Shown here in pieces: positions 1-14,246 of a DNA stretch of 64,000 bases (position 1 is the stretch's first letter; each line of letters begins with the position of its first letter). A program made the position numbers and the translations under genes. This DNA is from Dermatophagoides farinae (lineage: Eukaryota > Arthropoda > Arachnida > Sarcoptiformes > Pyroglyphidae), in the NCBI RefSeq assembly GCF_024713945.1, contig NC_134677.1, positions 2,049,001 to 2,113,000 of the forward strand, read 5' to 3'. Under the pieces are notes generated by a model. The model was not told where the DNA came from. It did not search any database and saw nothing but the letters and a program-made list of their open reading frames with translations.

Positions 1-847
1 TAAATTTAAATTTTCATTTGTTTGTCAAATGAACGTTGAAGAAAAAAAACCATGGAAATTATGCAGCTCAGGTGTGAAATTAGAAAATTTTCCATATGTG
101 TGTTCTACAACACCAACAAACACACACACACACACACACGCGCGTACATTGATGATGGATAATGATTTTATATATAGATTTTAAATTTCAATTGTTTTTT
201 CTATTTGTTGTTGTTGTTGCTGTTATTTAAAATTGGATTATAATATCATTTTCATGATGATGTATACTGTATATTATCCTATCCAATGGATTGTGAAATT
301 ATTATCTTTTTCAATGCCAGTTTGTATCTGGATATATCTTGGTGGTTGCATTAATTCTCTTTTTTGGGTTGTTTTTTCTTTATCTGGTCATGTAGTGATA
401 GCAGCAGCCAGTAAAAAATTAGATTCAATGATGATGATGATGATGATGGATAAAAAAAAAACAGAAAGAAATTCATTCACATTTGATGGTGAATAATAAT
501 GATAAATTTTTTTTTTGCCTAATATGCGTAGGTTTTTTTTTTGCTCTATCTTTCTTTCATTCTGTCTGATTGATGATATTCGATAATAATATCGAATTGA
601 ATGTTCATTTTTTTTATTTCGTTGTTGTTTTTATTATTTCTCAATTTATTTATATTGGATGCATAATATTTGTCATTAAAAAAAATGAGCTATTCATAAC
701 ACACACACACACACACTTGCATGTTTTTTAGCCAACTATCTAATGCAATACGACATTGATAAAATCGGCTAAATTGACGATATTTATAATCGATAAAAAT
801 AAAAACTATAAACATAAACAAGCTACAAACTGGCCATATTTGAATAT

Positions 848-849
<2 letters not shown>

Positions 850-878
<29 letters not shown>
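850..878 (+). repeat. Poly-T tract of about 29 bases
   Basis: An uninterrupted T run in the T-rich left spacer. A shorter one follows near 1041-1064. It has no coding meaning. Confidence 0.9.
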
Positions 879-2351
879 GGTAGTAGTGGTGGTGCAAATA
901 TATTTTCAGTAGGAAAAAAAAATTTGGTTACAACATCAACATTTTGTTTTGAAAAAAAATAGCAAACATTTTCATGAACAACCGAAGGAGGGGGGAGATG
1001 TAGGAATCTAATTCAATTGCCAAAAAAAAACATGCATGCAATTTTTTTTTTTTTTTTTTTTTTTGGTTTTTTGGTTTTTTTTTCTCATTCATTCTTTTTG
1101 ACTGACAACCATATGAATGTTTTGATATTGATTCTGTGGTCGTCAATGTTTTTTTTTCCAAGAAGAAATGCAGAAAAAAAATGTCCAAAGTAAACATTGA
1201 AAAAAATATGTTTACCGTATAAAAATAAAACAGACAAAATTTGACAATCCGGTATATATGGTCACATTCAATATTCTGACATTTTTGATGGACGAATGAG
1301 AAAAAAAAATAACAAAAAAAACCTTGTTCTGATTTTCAATATATCCACAATATTACTATCAATCAAGATTGATAGTTCAAAAGGATATGTGTCACGCACG
1401 TGTCTATCGTGAAACTCAAATACTTACACACACACACACAAATGTTGTTGTCCAACAATTTATACAAACAAATGTTCATATATGTTCTGACATTTTATTA
1501 AATGGTTACAATCGTGAAAAATAACAAAAAAAAACGATTTGTATTGATTGTAAGACAATAAACGGAGACAAAGTAAAATCATTGTGATTTGCTTTGTGAT
1601 CCAATTAGCACATTTTGTCGAACTTTTGATCATCGATGTTGAATTTTTTTTTGTTCTTTTAGTGAGGCCGATTATTTTCTTGGGTTGTCCGAATCCTATC
1701 GTATTCGTAGTAGAAATACAAAAAAAAGGTCATTTCATTTTGTTCTCGGTCAAAATGGTGATGATGATGATGATGATTGCCTCTCGTCATTTTTATTTTG
1801 ATTGACGTGTTGTTATGCTCTTAAAATACTTGATAGCCGATTGTTGTTGTTCACCCGAATGTTTTTTAACTTGTTTTTTCCTCTCTTTCTCTTTCATACT
1901 TGTTATTGTTGTCCATTTATCATGCCACTTTATTGATGATGATCAGATTGGATCGATCTTATTTTATTCTTCCTGGCTACCGATTTTTTTTGCTATCAAT
2001 TTAGCTATTTAAATTTTTTTTTCTATTTCAAACAATAATTTATTCCAAAAAAAAAAAATTGAATTGATTCATGCATATGAATCATTCAAGAAAAAAAAGC
2101 CATGATGATGATGATGATGATTTCAATTTCAATCATTCAATCGATCGATTGATTTTACATTATTATATCCACACTAAACACTTTACGTTTCTCATTTACA
2201 TAATTATGTGTGTATAGTAAATAGGAGAAAATAATCCGATTTGGTTGTGATGTTTTGTTACTGGAGATGTATTTACAAATGTTATTGGTAATAATAAGGA
2301 TTTTTTTTCTCAGAATATAACATACATTGTTGCCATCAACACCATTGAAAA

Positions 2352-2356
2352 TGATA

Positions 2357-2390
<34 letters not shown>

Positions 2391-2391
2391 C
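2352..2391 (+). repeat. (GAT)n microsatellite
   Basis: About 12 nearly perfect GAT/TGA units. Similar shorter arrays recur throughout the window, for example near 3686, 4276, 7380 and 34864, and are the commonest trinucleotide repeat. In exons the same repeat encodes Asp or Ser runs. Confidence 0.9.
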
Positions 2392-5300
2392 GACAATAAC
2401 CGGCAAAAAAAAGCATGTCAATCAGTTAAATTAACTTTTTCGGTTGCCCACAACACTTTCTATGAAACACTTTTTTTTTTGCTTTACATATTTTTTTTCT
2501 AAAAATAACCGTTTGTTGCTTAGTGAATCATGTTTTGAATTTTTTTTCCCTGGAAATATCTTAATTATTATATTTTAATTAGCTAATAAAAAAAAATGAA
2601 AATTATTTGAAAAGATACGGTTTTTGAGTGTTTCACATTTTACGGCTGTATCTCTCTCTCGTATGGTTATATATATGTGAATCTGTATCCTCGAGGCGTA
2701 AGATTTAGTAATGATTTTCCAGTTTATTTGCCTGTTTTGACAAAAATATTTGAACAGAAAAAAATAAAAAAAAAATTGGTTCAATCTAATTCAATTCAAT
2801 TCGACAAAAAAAATGCAAAAAGATTGGCCTCAATCTCATCATATCATATCGAATTTGAGATTTCCTACTTTTTTTTGTTTCTATGTGTGAGTGTGTATGG
2901 TCCAAAATAATAGTTAAATTCCATTATGGATCACCCAGGTAGTTTTATTTTACAATTTTTTTTTTTGCCAATCTACCAACATACTTCCCAGCAACAGAGC
3001 ATGGTCGATATCGATAGTTTTTTTTCTACATACATCAATCTTGATTGCCAAAGATGGATTGTATTACTGATTGATTATATTATTCACATGAATTCACAAA
3101 AAAAAAAATTTTTTTCATGATCCGATAATCTGACAGAGATGAAGCTTTTTTTTCCAAAATCAGGCAACAAACAGAGAGGAAAAAATCCTTATTTTTTTAA
3201 TGGATTATTTTATAGACGAGTGGTTATGTATGTGATCCATAATACACAACAACAACATCAACATCAACATCAACGAACAAAAAAAAGGAAATTCATCCTT
3301 TTTTATTTGAACAAATTTCTGTATATTTTTCAATGAAAAAAAAGAAAAAAAATGTCCTTAACAGAATTTAATAATTTGAATGAACGAGAAGCAAAAAAAA
3401 ATCCATCACAATCAAAAATGTTCTAATCACATCTAATCTAATCTCTATTGATTTATGATTTTATCCATATCCATTATTATATATGTTGTGATCATATATA
3501 TTTATGCTACTTGTTTGTTTATTGATGACCATCTTATATGGATGGAGATGAATAGTTTGACCGGAAAAAATAATCGTGAATATCCAAAAACAACAACATA
3601 ATGACCATTATTGGAAATAATTTACATTTATATGAATCAATCTTGTGTATGTGTATGTTTTGCTTGCAATATAATGATTAATCCTGATGATGATGATGAT
3701 GATGTTGATGATGATGATTTCTCATTCATGTCTATAATGATGATGATGATGATGATGAAAAAAATAAAATTCTATATTTACAGCAAATAATTTGTTGCCT
3801 TTTTGGTTGGTCATGTGTGTATGTCATAAAAAAACGAAAAAATCAAGTCAAAGTTTTTTTAATTACTCATAAAAAAATAGATTGTGATGATCTTTTAATT
3901 AACAAGCAATGATCTGTCTATGTGTGTGTGTATATATATATATATAATCATCATGTATATCGTGTGGGCGTTTTCAATTTTGTTGTTGTTTTTTTTACAT
4001 AGTTGTAGATCAAACAACAACAACAACAACAACGACATGACAACTTGTTGGAATGTCAATAAAACATACATAACACACAAACACAGAGTTTTGTGGTAAT
4101 TAAGCGTACAATGATTGTAGAATTGAAATAATAATAAACCAAAATAACAAATTGTTGTTATATAATCATGTTTATCTCTGAGGGAATGATGAGAATTTAG
4201 ATAATGTTTTTTGAAAGACTTTTGATTCATTATCATCATCATCATGATCGCAAATGGTGTCATTGATCTTCCACCTGATGATGATGATGATGATGATACT
4301 TTGTGGTGTGTCATCGATATTGTTGATCATTTGTTTTGTCTATTTCAGATTTTTGTTTGTGTTCATTCAATTTTCCCAATGAATGTATATACAAAAGTAA
4401 TAATAAAGTTTCCGAATGAAAGAAAAACAATAGTCTCGATGATTGTGTATTTATCTATTCCTATTTTATTCAATATCGACTGATAATGGGATTTTTTTTT
4501 TCTTGGCAATGATGATGATATCGATATTGATGTTGTGTGTGTGTGTGTGTGTGTGTTCAAATTTACATTGTCATTTTATATTGACCATTGATGAATCTAA
4601 AAAAGTATATCGATAATATCTAAAAACAAAAACAAAAAAAAATCAAAATTTGTTCCATCCAATTTACAATTTGTTAAATTCATTCATTCATTCATTTTTT
4701 TTGTATTAAATCTTTGTGGTTAGATGTGTGTTCTTGTAACACCAAAGGCTCGCACACACACACACACAAGATTTTTTGTCATAATGATAGCAATCTTTTT
4801 TTATTATTATCGATAGTTCAAAATCTTTGATCTTTATTTCGCTGTTTTGTTGTTTTTTGATTATTTTTTTTTGTATGTCTTGTAATAGACATATAGATCT
4901 TTTTTCCCGATACTATAATCTTGAACAATTTCAAAAACAAAAAAAAAACATGTGGGCGCCATATTTTATTATCATCATCATCATCATCATTATATTATGT
5001 ATAAAACTTTATGTTGTTTGTGCAGTTTTTTTTTATTTCAATGAAATAACAGTGAAAATTATTGCTCATCATAGAATGATGATGATCTCATTTCCATCCA
5101 TTTCGTGCTTAAGGTTATATACATGATGATTCGTTCGGATCTTATTCCTTTTTTGTGAAAAAATAAAATAAAAACAACGAACAACGGTAAAAACAAGTCG
5201 TGTCCATTCATTTTATTAGTTCAAGATATATATATTTTTGATTTAACAATGATGATGATGATGATTTAAATGTATGCAGACTTCAATTCATTTTTTTTTT

Positions 5301-7778
5301 ATTTCAAGTTGAAAAAAAAGCTCTGTGGTCAGCATCATTATCATCATCATAGTCGTCGCCGATGTTTTCCATTCTTTGATGATATGATTGATGCTCGTGC
5401 ATACAAACACACTTACACACACACACACACACATAAACATCATTGGAAAATAGCCTGGAAGACAAAAGATGATCTCTGTTTTCTGTTTTTTTTTCGTCTT
5501 ATCCGTATCCTTATAAATTTTGGTTATTTTTTTCTGATGATAAAAAAAAGATTCACGAAACTAAAAAAAAAATCAAGTGAATATTTTTTTCTGTTTTGTG
5601 TGTTCCAGTTTTTTTTCTTCTTCGAGATACACAAAACATACACACACACATCTAATTTAGACGAATTTTTTTCAGAGATTTTTTTTTGGTTTGCAAATTT
5701 TCATTTTGATGAAAATTATTGTTATCTTTCGTGAATGATGACGACGACGGCGACAACAACAACAGCTAAAGATTATAATTTTTTTTTTCATCCGCAACAA
5801 AATTTTTTCATTTTTATTTCTTTGCTCGGATTATCCATTCTTTAGATTGTTTTGTGTGTGTGTGTTTGTCAGTGTGAGATTGAATGAGATTTATTGTATT
5901 GGATGGGCAAATTAAATTAACGCCCATTTATTGCATTTAAGAAATTGTTTTTTTTTACTCTATTTACTTGAATGAAACGAAAAAAATAGAATAAATCAAA
6001 TCTAAACGGTCAAATGAGGATTGTCCACTTTTTACCCTAATTAGATCATCATTTCAAAAAAAAGTATCATTTACGAAAAAGAGTTAGAGAGAGAGAGAAA
6101 ATTTATTTAATCATTTCAAATTATCATCATTAGCCACCTTTTTTTTTGATATTTTTCCCAAACACACACACACACACCGATTGACCACACACAATTTTTT
6201 TTTGATAATTTGTTTTTCTCACATCAACTTAATGATTTATAATAATAATAAAAAAAAATCATTCTGAATCTAAAATGGATTATTGTTGTGTATTCTCAAC
6301 AAATTCAATGCAAATTACTTGATTGATTTGCATATATGAAAATGATGATTCAAACACACATAGACATTGAAATTCTCCATCATAAACTTGCGAAAATAAA
6401 ATTGAACAATTTTATTCATTTATTCAAGTGAGAAAAAATGTGTATGATTGAATCATTTTTAAGGTGCTCTTATGTATTGAGTATGTGTGTGATTCAAAAA
6501 TGTTTGCAAGAGAACAAAAAAATTATCTTTAAAGTTGAATTTGCAATTTCAAAAACTTGTTCACAAACCTATCAATTATCATTTTGATACATATGTCTTA
6601 TCATATCCAATATTTCACCAAGTATACGAAGAATAGCCTTTTTTGATTTGTGTATGACTATCAACTAGGCTAGGTTATAGTATAGAGTCTGGTCGTGATT
6701 GTTATTGTGTTTATGTGTGTGTGTGTGTGTTGATCAAATCAAGAATTCGTCGTATGATGATGATTATGATGGATTAGGAGTGAATGAAAAACATTCAATT
6801 TCATGTTTTTTTTCTGATGTTCGTCGTATTTTTTAAAGTTTTTTTTTTGATCTCAAAAGAAAAGAGATTGAACTCATGGTCAACAGGAAGGTTTTTGTTT
6901 TTTCCGTTCGGTTTATTTATTTGTTTTTTTTTGTTTTGTGTTTCAGATTCTAATGTGGTAATAATAATTAGTTCATTTTTCCATATTTAGACATTCAAAG
7001 CGCTTCTGTGATCCTTTTGTATAATCGATTTCTTTTTTTTTTTTTTTTGTTACTCTGACTTGCCTTTATGCCATAACGATGATGATGATGATGATTATTT
7101 TATAGTATATTATCCAAATAAATCTTTTTGTTGTTGTTGTCCAGTTAATCAGACATAAACCTAATAAAAAAGGCAACCAGTACACAAGGAAGACAAACCA
7201 TCATCATTGCGAAAACAATTTTTTTGTGATGGCAACTAATAAAAAAAAGAAAAAACATTCTTGTTGTTTTCATTTCCAAAAGGCTGAACAGACATTTTAC
7301 CAATTTCCCATGAAATTTTATGAGAATTTTTTTTCCTTCTTTTCCATTGGATTATGAGCTCAATACCGGATATATGATATGATGGTGATGATGATGATGA
7401 TCATAATCATTGACGACACGCATAGGTGATGAACATAAATATCTTGTTTGATACAATGTAGTTTTATTTTCGTGAACATTATGATTAGAAAAAAAAAATT
7501 TTTTTTCTTCATCAAAATTCTGTTGTGTGTTTCGAACAAAAAACAAACAAATTGGCCATAATTGTTACGAAAATTACTGATCATCATCATCATCAAACAC
7601 AAGTCAAATAATATTTGTATCGATTATTTATTATTATTATTATTTGTTATTATGAGCACGAATTTTCAATAAATCTTGTATATAGAAATAAACAAACCGA
7701 ACTTGATTTTTTTTTCGGTAGAAAAAAAATTTACAATTGTTTGTGTGTGTGTTTGTTGGTATTTTCTGTTGTTGTATA

Positions 7779-7780
<2 letters not shown>

Positions 7781-7814
<34 letters not shown>
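7781..7814 (+). repeat. Poly-T tract of 34 bases
   Basis: The longest homopolymer noticed in the window. The open frames crossing it are low-complexity artefacts. Confidence 0.9.
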
Positions 7815-7815
<1 letters not shown>

Positions 7816-8601
7816 ATTTTGATCTCAGAGATAGAATTCGAATCAACAATGACTCTCAAACAAAACAAAAAACAAAAAAAAACGTTTGAAATGAAAACCG
7901 GTTACCCCCTCCAAAAAAAAGAAAACCGGCTACAAAACTGTAATGTTTGTAATCAAGCTTGGGCACAAACTATCTATCCATCTATCGTGGAGAAATTGTT
8001 GTCGGAAAAATCCCACCAATTCTTTTTTTTTTTTTTTTTGCTTTACTTACAATAATAATAATTATGATTAAACTTTCAAGGTTGAAATCAGGCAATTTTT
8101 ATCTTGTCATAATTGTGGCCAAGAAAAAAATGAACTCTCATATAATGATGATGACAATGATAAAAAGCAACTATGGTGACAATTTGTCTGAATTTGAAAT
8201 GTGGAATTGGTTGCCATTAAAATATCTTTTTCGTTGTTGTTGTTGATGTCACTGGCAGAAAAAAAATAAAAAAAAATGTGTGACAATTTGTCAGAGAAAA
8301 AAGTCAAGTTTTTTTCAAAAAAAATCTTAACCAATAGTAATGTTTCTGATGTTGGTCATTGATAATAAATTTTGTTACTTTTTCAATGATGTGTAAAGTT
8401 TTAAACGATTTTCGACAATCTATATCGATGATCAAATCGATTTTTTTGTTTTATGTTTCTTTCCATTTTTATAATATCGTTTAATTTTTCGTTTCTGATT
8501 GTATCCGTTTTTAAATTGAAATACCGAACAAAAAAATTTATAAATTTTTTTTATTTTTCACCGATCCACTTTCCCCCTCCCCCTGTCCGGAAAATAAACA
8601 G

Positions 8602-11600
8602 ACATTCACAGCATGGTGTAATTCACATCTAAGCAAAGCTGGAACACAGATCGAGAATATTGAAGAAGATTTTCGTAATGGTTTAAAATTAATGTTATTA
8701 TTGGAAGTGATATCGGGTGAAACACTTCCGAAACCTGATCGTGGAAAAATGCGTTTCCACAAAATTGCCAATGTGAATAAAGCATTGGATTTTATTGCCA
8801 GTAAAGGTGTCAAATTGGTTTCGATCGGTGCCGAAGAAATTGTCGATGGTAATACTAAAATGACATTAGGTCTTATTTGGACCATTATTCTACGATTTGC
8901 CATTCAAGATATTTCTGTTGAAGGTTTGATTTTTGATTTTTTTGTTTGTTTGTTTGTTTATGAATTTGAAAAAATTGATGTTTATTTTTTTAAAATAGAA
9001 ATGACCGCCAAAGAAGGTTTACTATTATGGTGCCAAAGAAAAACTGCCCCTTATCGTAATGTTAATGTACAGAATTTCCATCTAAGCTGGAAAGATGGTC
9101 TTGCTTTCTGTGCATTGATTCATCGTCATCGTCCAGATTTGATTGATTACTCTAAATTGTCAAAAGTAAGCGATCATTTTACTGATTGTATATCATCATC
9201 TTTTAACACCTTTCTTCTTTTCTTCTAAGGACAATCCATTAGAAAATTTGAACACAGCTTTCGATGTTGCCGAAAAACATTTGGGCATACCACGAATGTT
9301 GGATGCGGAAGGTATGTTTGTATTTTTTCAAATAAATTGTTGATAGAAAATTATTTATTATTATTATTATTGTAAGCGCAAATCATCATGAGATGAAATT
9401 GGAGATTTCATTCTTTCTTTTAATCTTCTTTTTATTTTTTTTTTGCGCGAATAAACAATAAGATGAATAACTCTTGACCATTAGCTTCGGATTTTTTTTT
9501 CTCATTTCTCTTCGAAGCTTCATTTTCATTTAATTCATGGATTTTTTATTTTTTTCCTTCTTTCAAATTGAAAACTGTCCTTTTTCGAAACAAACAAAAC
9601 AAAACAAAACAAAAAAATAATTCAACATCATAGTTTGATGATGATATTTTTGACCTTTCCTTTCCAATGATGATGATCTTCGTTATTTTCTTCTGATTTA
9701 TAATTTTCATTCTTTCTTTCTCTGTCTCTTTTTATTTTATTTCATTATTCCCCTTTTTAATTTTCTCATATCGTTTAAAATAATGATAATGTAACAAACA
9801 AACGAAACAAAAAATTTCTTCAAAACAAATTATTATTATTATTATTACTATTATATGTGGAATAATGTATGGTCATTTTAGAAATGGTCAACATGGTTAA
9901 GCCTGATGAACGTGCAGTGATGACATACGTTTCATGTTATTATCACGCCTTGAAAGGTGCCCAAAAGGTAAACGTTGAGCCAACAAATGAAGCGAAAAAA
10001 AATTTTGGAATTGGTGGGGGTGTGCCCGTTGTACCCAACACCATTATCGACAACAATATTGTTTCCCCTTATGGAACTGCATCATCAGTTCCATACAACA
10101 ACAAGATGGTCGGTAACATCATGCCTGTTGCTGTTGCTGCCTACTTACCTGCCTGCTGTTTGCTACAATTTAAATCATTGATAATAACTTGAATATTTTA
10201 CTTTTACAAAATTTCCGAATAATTCCATGAATGCTATTGCCGTTTCATACATAAATTTACCTTAATAATTTGCATCTAATATATAATTGGGCAAACTAAA
10301 GTAATGAATGAGTGTGTGAGATAAATAAAGAGTTTAATCATTTCATTTAAAATTGCAACTAAACCTTGATTATTGATTATTAACCTTTGCTTTTCATTAT
10401 TTTTTTCATGCTTCAATTCCATTTGAATATTTGATGATCAAACCAAAACAAAATGGCTTCCATTTCCTTATTGACGAATAATCCCAGATATTAATACTAG
10501 TCCGCTTTCGGATGAACGTGCCGTAATGACTTACGTTTCATCGTATTATCACACCTTTTCCGGCGCTCAACAGGTATGAGGTTTTTGGTGATGGATGTTA
10601 GTCCGTGTGTGTGATTGTGATAACAACGAGGATAAGCTTGCTTCAATTTACCAAAATTGATTTGTTTGCTTGTTCTATGTTGTTTTAAAGCGCCTTTAAT
10701 CGAATCAATAATTTGACCATATTAAATTATTTATATGTTTTCGCATCCATTAGGCTGAAACTGCTTCCAATCGTATTTGTAAAGTTCTACGTGTCAATCA
10801 GGACAATGAACGTATGATGGAAGAATATGAACGTCTTGCTAGCGATCTATTGGATTGGATTCGACGTACAACTCCATGGTTGGAGAATAAAACCACTGAT
10901 AATAAATTGAGTACAGCTCAGAAAAAATTAGAAGAATTCCGTGCCTATCGTCGTATGCATAAACCACCACGTGTTGAACAAAAAGGCAAATTGGAGACAT
11001 TATTCAATACATTACAAACGAAATTACGCCTTTCAAATCGACCGGCATATATGCCATCGGAAGGTAAAACTGTACGAGATATCAATAATGCTTGGAAAGG
11101 GTTGGAACATGCTGAAAAAGGATTTGAAGAATGGCTTCTTTCCGAAATGATGCGCTTAGAACGTTTGGATCATTTGGCTCAAAAATTCAAACATAAGGCC
11201 GACACTCATGAAGGGTGGACACAAGGCAAAGAAGCTATGTTGCAAAGTCAAGATTTCCGTAATTGTCGTCTTTATGAGGTGAAAGCTCTCAAAAAGAAAC
11301 ATGAAGCTTTTGAAAGTGATCTTAGTGCTCATCAAGATCGTGTTGAACAGATTGCTGCCATTGCTCAAGAATTATACTCGCTTAATTATCATGATTCGGC
11401 TTCGGTAAATGCACGTTGTCAACGTATCTGCGATCAATGGGATAGATTTGGTACATTGACACAAAAACGACGACAAGCTTTAGAAGAAGCGGAACGTGTT
11501 TTGGAAAAGATTGATCAACTTCATTTGGAATTTGCTAAACGTGCTGCACCATTCAACAATTGGTTGGATGGAGCTCGAGAAGATTTGGTCGATATGTTTA

Positions 11601-12857
11601 TCGTACATACGATTGAAGAAATTCAGGGATTGATAGAAGCACACGAACAATTCAAACGAACCTTGGGTGAAGCAGATCAAGAATATAATTCAATAATTAA
11701 ATTAGCACAGGAAATTCAAAGCTTTGCCACTCAATATCAGATTCCTGGTGGTGTTGAAAATCCCTACACTGTTTTGCATCCATCTGTAAGTCTTGTCAAT
11801 TTTACTGCAATATTTTTTCTAATCAATCAATTTTACCACAGGAAGTTACTGCTAAATGGAATGATGTTAGACAATTAGTGCCAAAACGAGATCAAACTTT
11901 ACAATCAGAATTGATTCGACAACAACGTAACGAAGGTTTGCGTAGGAAATTTGCCGAAAAAGCCAATGGTGTTGGTCCATGGATCGAACGACATATTGAT
12001 GCTGTTGCTGCCATAGGAATGGGAATGCAAGGCTCATTGGAAGATCAATTGATGAAATTGCGTCAATATGAAGAAGCTGTTAACATGTACAAAGTTCATA
12101 TGGAAGAATTGGAAAAGATCCATCAAGAAGTACAAGAAAATATGATTTTCGAAAATCGATATACACAATATACAATGGAGGTATATACTTTTGCTAATCA
12201 TTGATAATGTTCAATTTTATTAAATTATCTGTTTTTTCAAATTCAGACTTTACGTGTCGGATGGGAGCAGTTGTTGACATCGATCCAACGAAATATCAAT
12301 GAAGTTGAAAATCAGATTTTAACTCGTGATTCGAAAGGAATTACACAGGAACAGCTTAATGAATTCCGTGGATCATTCAATCATTTTGACAAAACTCGTA
12401 TTGGTCGTTTGAATCCTGATGAATTCAAATCATGCCTTATTTCTGTTGGTTATAACATCAGGAATGATCGTCAAGGTGAAAATGATTTCAGACGAATCAT
12501 AAGCCGCGTTGATCCAAACAATACTGGCTATGTTACTTTCGATGCTTTCCTTGATTTTATGACTCGCGAAAGCACCGATTCAGATACGGCTGAACAAATC
12601 ATTGATTCATTTAGAATTTTGGCCAGTGATAAGGTAAGCTAATTTTCGAATTGAACCTTGTATTCTGATTTTTTTTTGTTATTGTTGTTTTATTATAGCC
12701 TTATATTACGGCTGAAGACCTCAGAAGAGAATTGCCTCCAGATCAAGCTGAATATTGTATCCAACGCATGGCACCATACAAAGGACCCGGAACTATTCCT
12801 GGAGCATTAGATTATCGTTCATTCTCCACCGCATTGTATGGTGAATCTGATCTTTAA
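8602..12857 (+). CDS. Actn: Alpha-actinin (5' end missing)
   Basis: This is an actin cross-linker of Z-discs and the cortical cytoskeleton. Exons by splice site and phase are 8602-8923, 8999-9165, 9230-9311, then 9882-9967 or 10488-10573, then 10754-11785, 11842-12180, 12247-12633 and 12699-12857. The product in the window is 857 residues. It starts inside the first CH domain ([10 protein letters not shown]) and contains the conserved [17 protein letters not shown] and [19 protein letters not shown] segments of the two CH domains. Four spectrin repeats follow, mostly in the long exon ([44 protein letters not shown]). The EF-hand region ([31 protein letters not shown]) and the usual GESDL ending close the protein. 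Similarity to the fly protein is very high throughout. Only the N-terminal tail, before TFTAWC, is absent. Confidence 0.97.
9882..9967 (+). other. Actn: Alternative alpha-actinin exon, copy A
   Basis: This 86-bp exon follows a TTTTAG acceptor and ends AAG|GTAAAC. It completes the split GAA codon and encodes [20 protein letters not shown] followed by YHALKGAQK, the end of the second CH domain. It has the same length and phase as copy B at 10488-10573, and the two proteins share the [10 protein letters not shown](C/S)YYH core. The frame also stays open past the donor to a stop at 10190-10192, so a longer version is possible (see findings). Confidence 0.85.
10488..10573 (+). other. Actn: Alternative alpha-actinin exon, copy B
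   Basis: This 86-bp exon runs from a TCCCAG acceptor to CAACAG|GTATGA. It encodes [20 protein letters not shown] followed by YHTFSGAQQ and joins in frame to [11 protein letters not shown] in the next exon. Its size and phase equal those of copy A, which fits mutually exclusive splicing. Confidence 0.85.
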
Positions 12858-14246
12858 AACAACAAATGGCCACAATTCTCTAAATCTTTTTTTCTCTTCT
12901 CTGAACTTTTGGTCTTATGACAATCATTAATATTGTTCGTTTTGGAAAAAAGACCTCCCCTTGATGTTGATTTATTCTTTATATTCTTATTATTCTTATC
13001 AAACACGATTAACTAGTCAAAACACACCCATATATTTACATTCAAACACCGACACATATATACATCTACCCACCACCAATGTTGTTGTTGGAATATACAC
13101 ACAATCGCACACAGTCAAACAGAGAAATACATTTATTTAATAATTAACTTGTGAATGAGAAAACAATCCATATGGGCATTATCTTTACTAATAATTTTTG
13201 GCTAATTTGGTGAAAAATCGTTTAAATTTATAAAATTAAACATTAAAAAAATGAAATCAGTCAAATTTCAAGGTGGATTTTTTTTTAAACTTTTCCAGAT
13301 TCGTAGAAAAAATTGAAATTATCAAAACTTTGCTGCCATCTTGTGGTATGAAAAGTAGCAAAAAAAAAGATTGAAATTTTTTTAGCCATTCAATAATAAA
13401 TTGAAAAGATTGATATAATCTGAATGAATGTGATGTAATAACAAATGAATTAAAAAATTATAAACTCTGATGAAATTTTTATTCAGTTTTTTTTTGCAAT
13501 TCGAAAAAAAACAAAAACCACTCTCAGTGAATTATCATAACATGAACGTTTTTTTTGGGATACAAGTCTGTTTTTTTTTTCATTTGTATGAACAATTTCT
13601 TCAATATGAAAACACAGAAGCAGATTCTTTCCATGATGAGTGTTGAAAAAAAACAATCAAACAAAACAGAAATAACAAAAAAAAGCAGTAAAAAAACTCA
13701 TATATTCAAGACAAAAATGAAATAAATTAATAACTGGAAACTGGTGCGCGATTTAAGAAAGAGAGAGAGAGAGAGAGAGAAAAAAAAAATATAGCAATCA
13801 AATTTTTCTTTTAAAAAATACAAAATTTTCATTCTATTATATAGAGATTTCAAAAACAGAACAGATAATAAAATAAAACAAAAATGACTATTTTGGGTGT
13901 GAAAGAAAGAAAGAAAAAAGAAAGAAAGAACCGAACAGAAAAAAATGTTTCTTTGATTCTATCAAATTCGAAGAATATGTTTTGATGTTAAACAGATTTA
14001 GTTTATCTATAAATGATGGTGCCATTCAATAATTAATGAGATGAGATGAAAGAGAGGCAATGATGAAATGAATTTGAAAAATTCTATGAAAGTGAAAGAA
14101 AAAGAGAAACAATACATATGATTTTTTTTTCTTTGTTCAATTTTAAATTTTAAATCATTATATAGATTCAATTTATATTTGAGATGATAATGCACCATTT
14201 TTAATTTGCAAAAGTGGATGATGATAATGATGAGTAACTGTTAATT
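12858..14246. other. Convergent intergenic spacer, 3' UTRs of alpha-actinin and WDR48
   Basis: There is no coding frame of note. The alpha-actinin 3' UTR starts at 12858, and several AT-rich polyadenylation-like words (ATTAAA near 13230, AATAAA near 13720) follow. On the opposite strand AATAAA overlaps the WDR48 stop codon at 14247. There is a (GA)n tract at about 13758-13780. Confidence 0.5.

Larger units (their letters stand above)
1..8601. other. Non-coding stretch, probably an intron of alpha-actinin
   Basis: I see no exon I can support here. The open frames are short and built from poly-T, (GAT)n and (CA)n. The plus strand is strongly T-rich, as expected for an intron transcribed left to right. 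The first recognisable alpha-actinin exon at 8602 starts inside the first calponin-homology domain after a clear acceptor, so at least one coding exon must lie upstream. I looked for the usual N-terminal segment ending in a Gln/Lys-rich run before TFTAWC and could not find it here, so it probably lies left of the window. A separate small gene or non-coding RNA in this stretch cannot be excluded. Confidence 0.5.

Noticed and set aside
50-75. ATG followed by a short frame and a GTGTGA donor-like site, considered as the missing 5' exon of alpha-actinin
   Set aside because: The peptide (MEIMQLR-like) has nothing in common with the alpha-actinin N-terminus, and the donor is weak.
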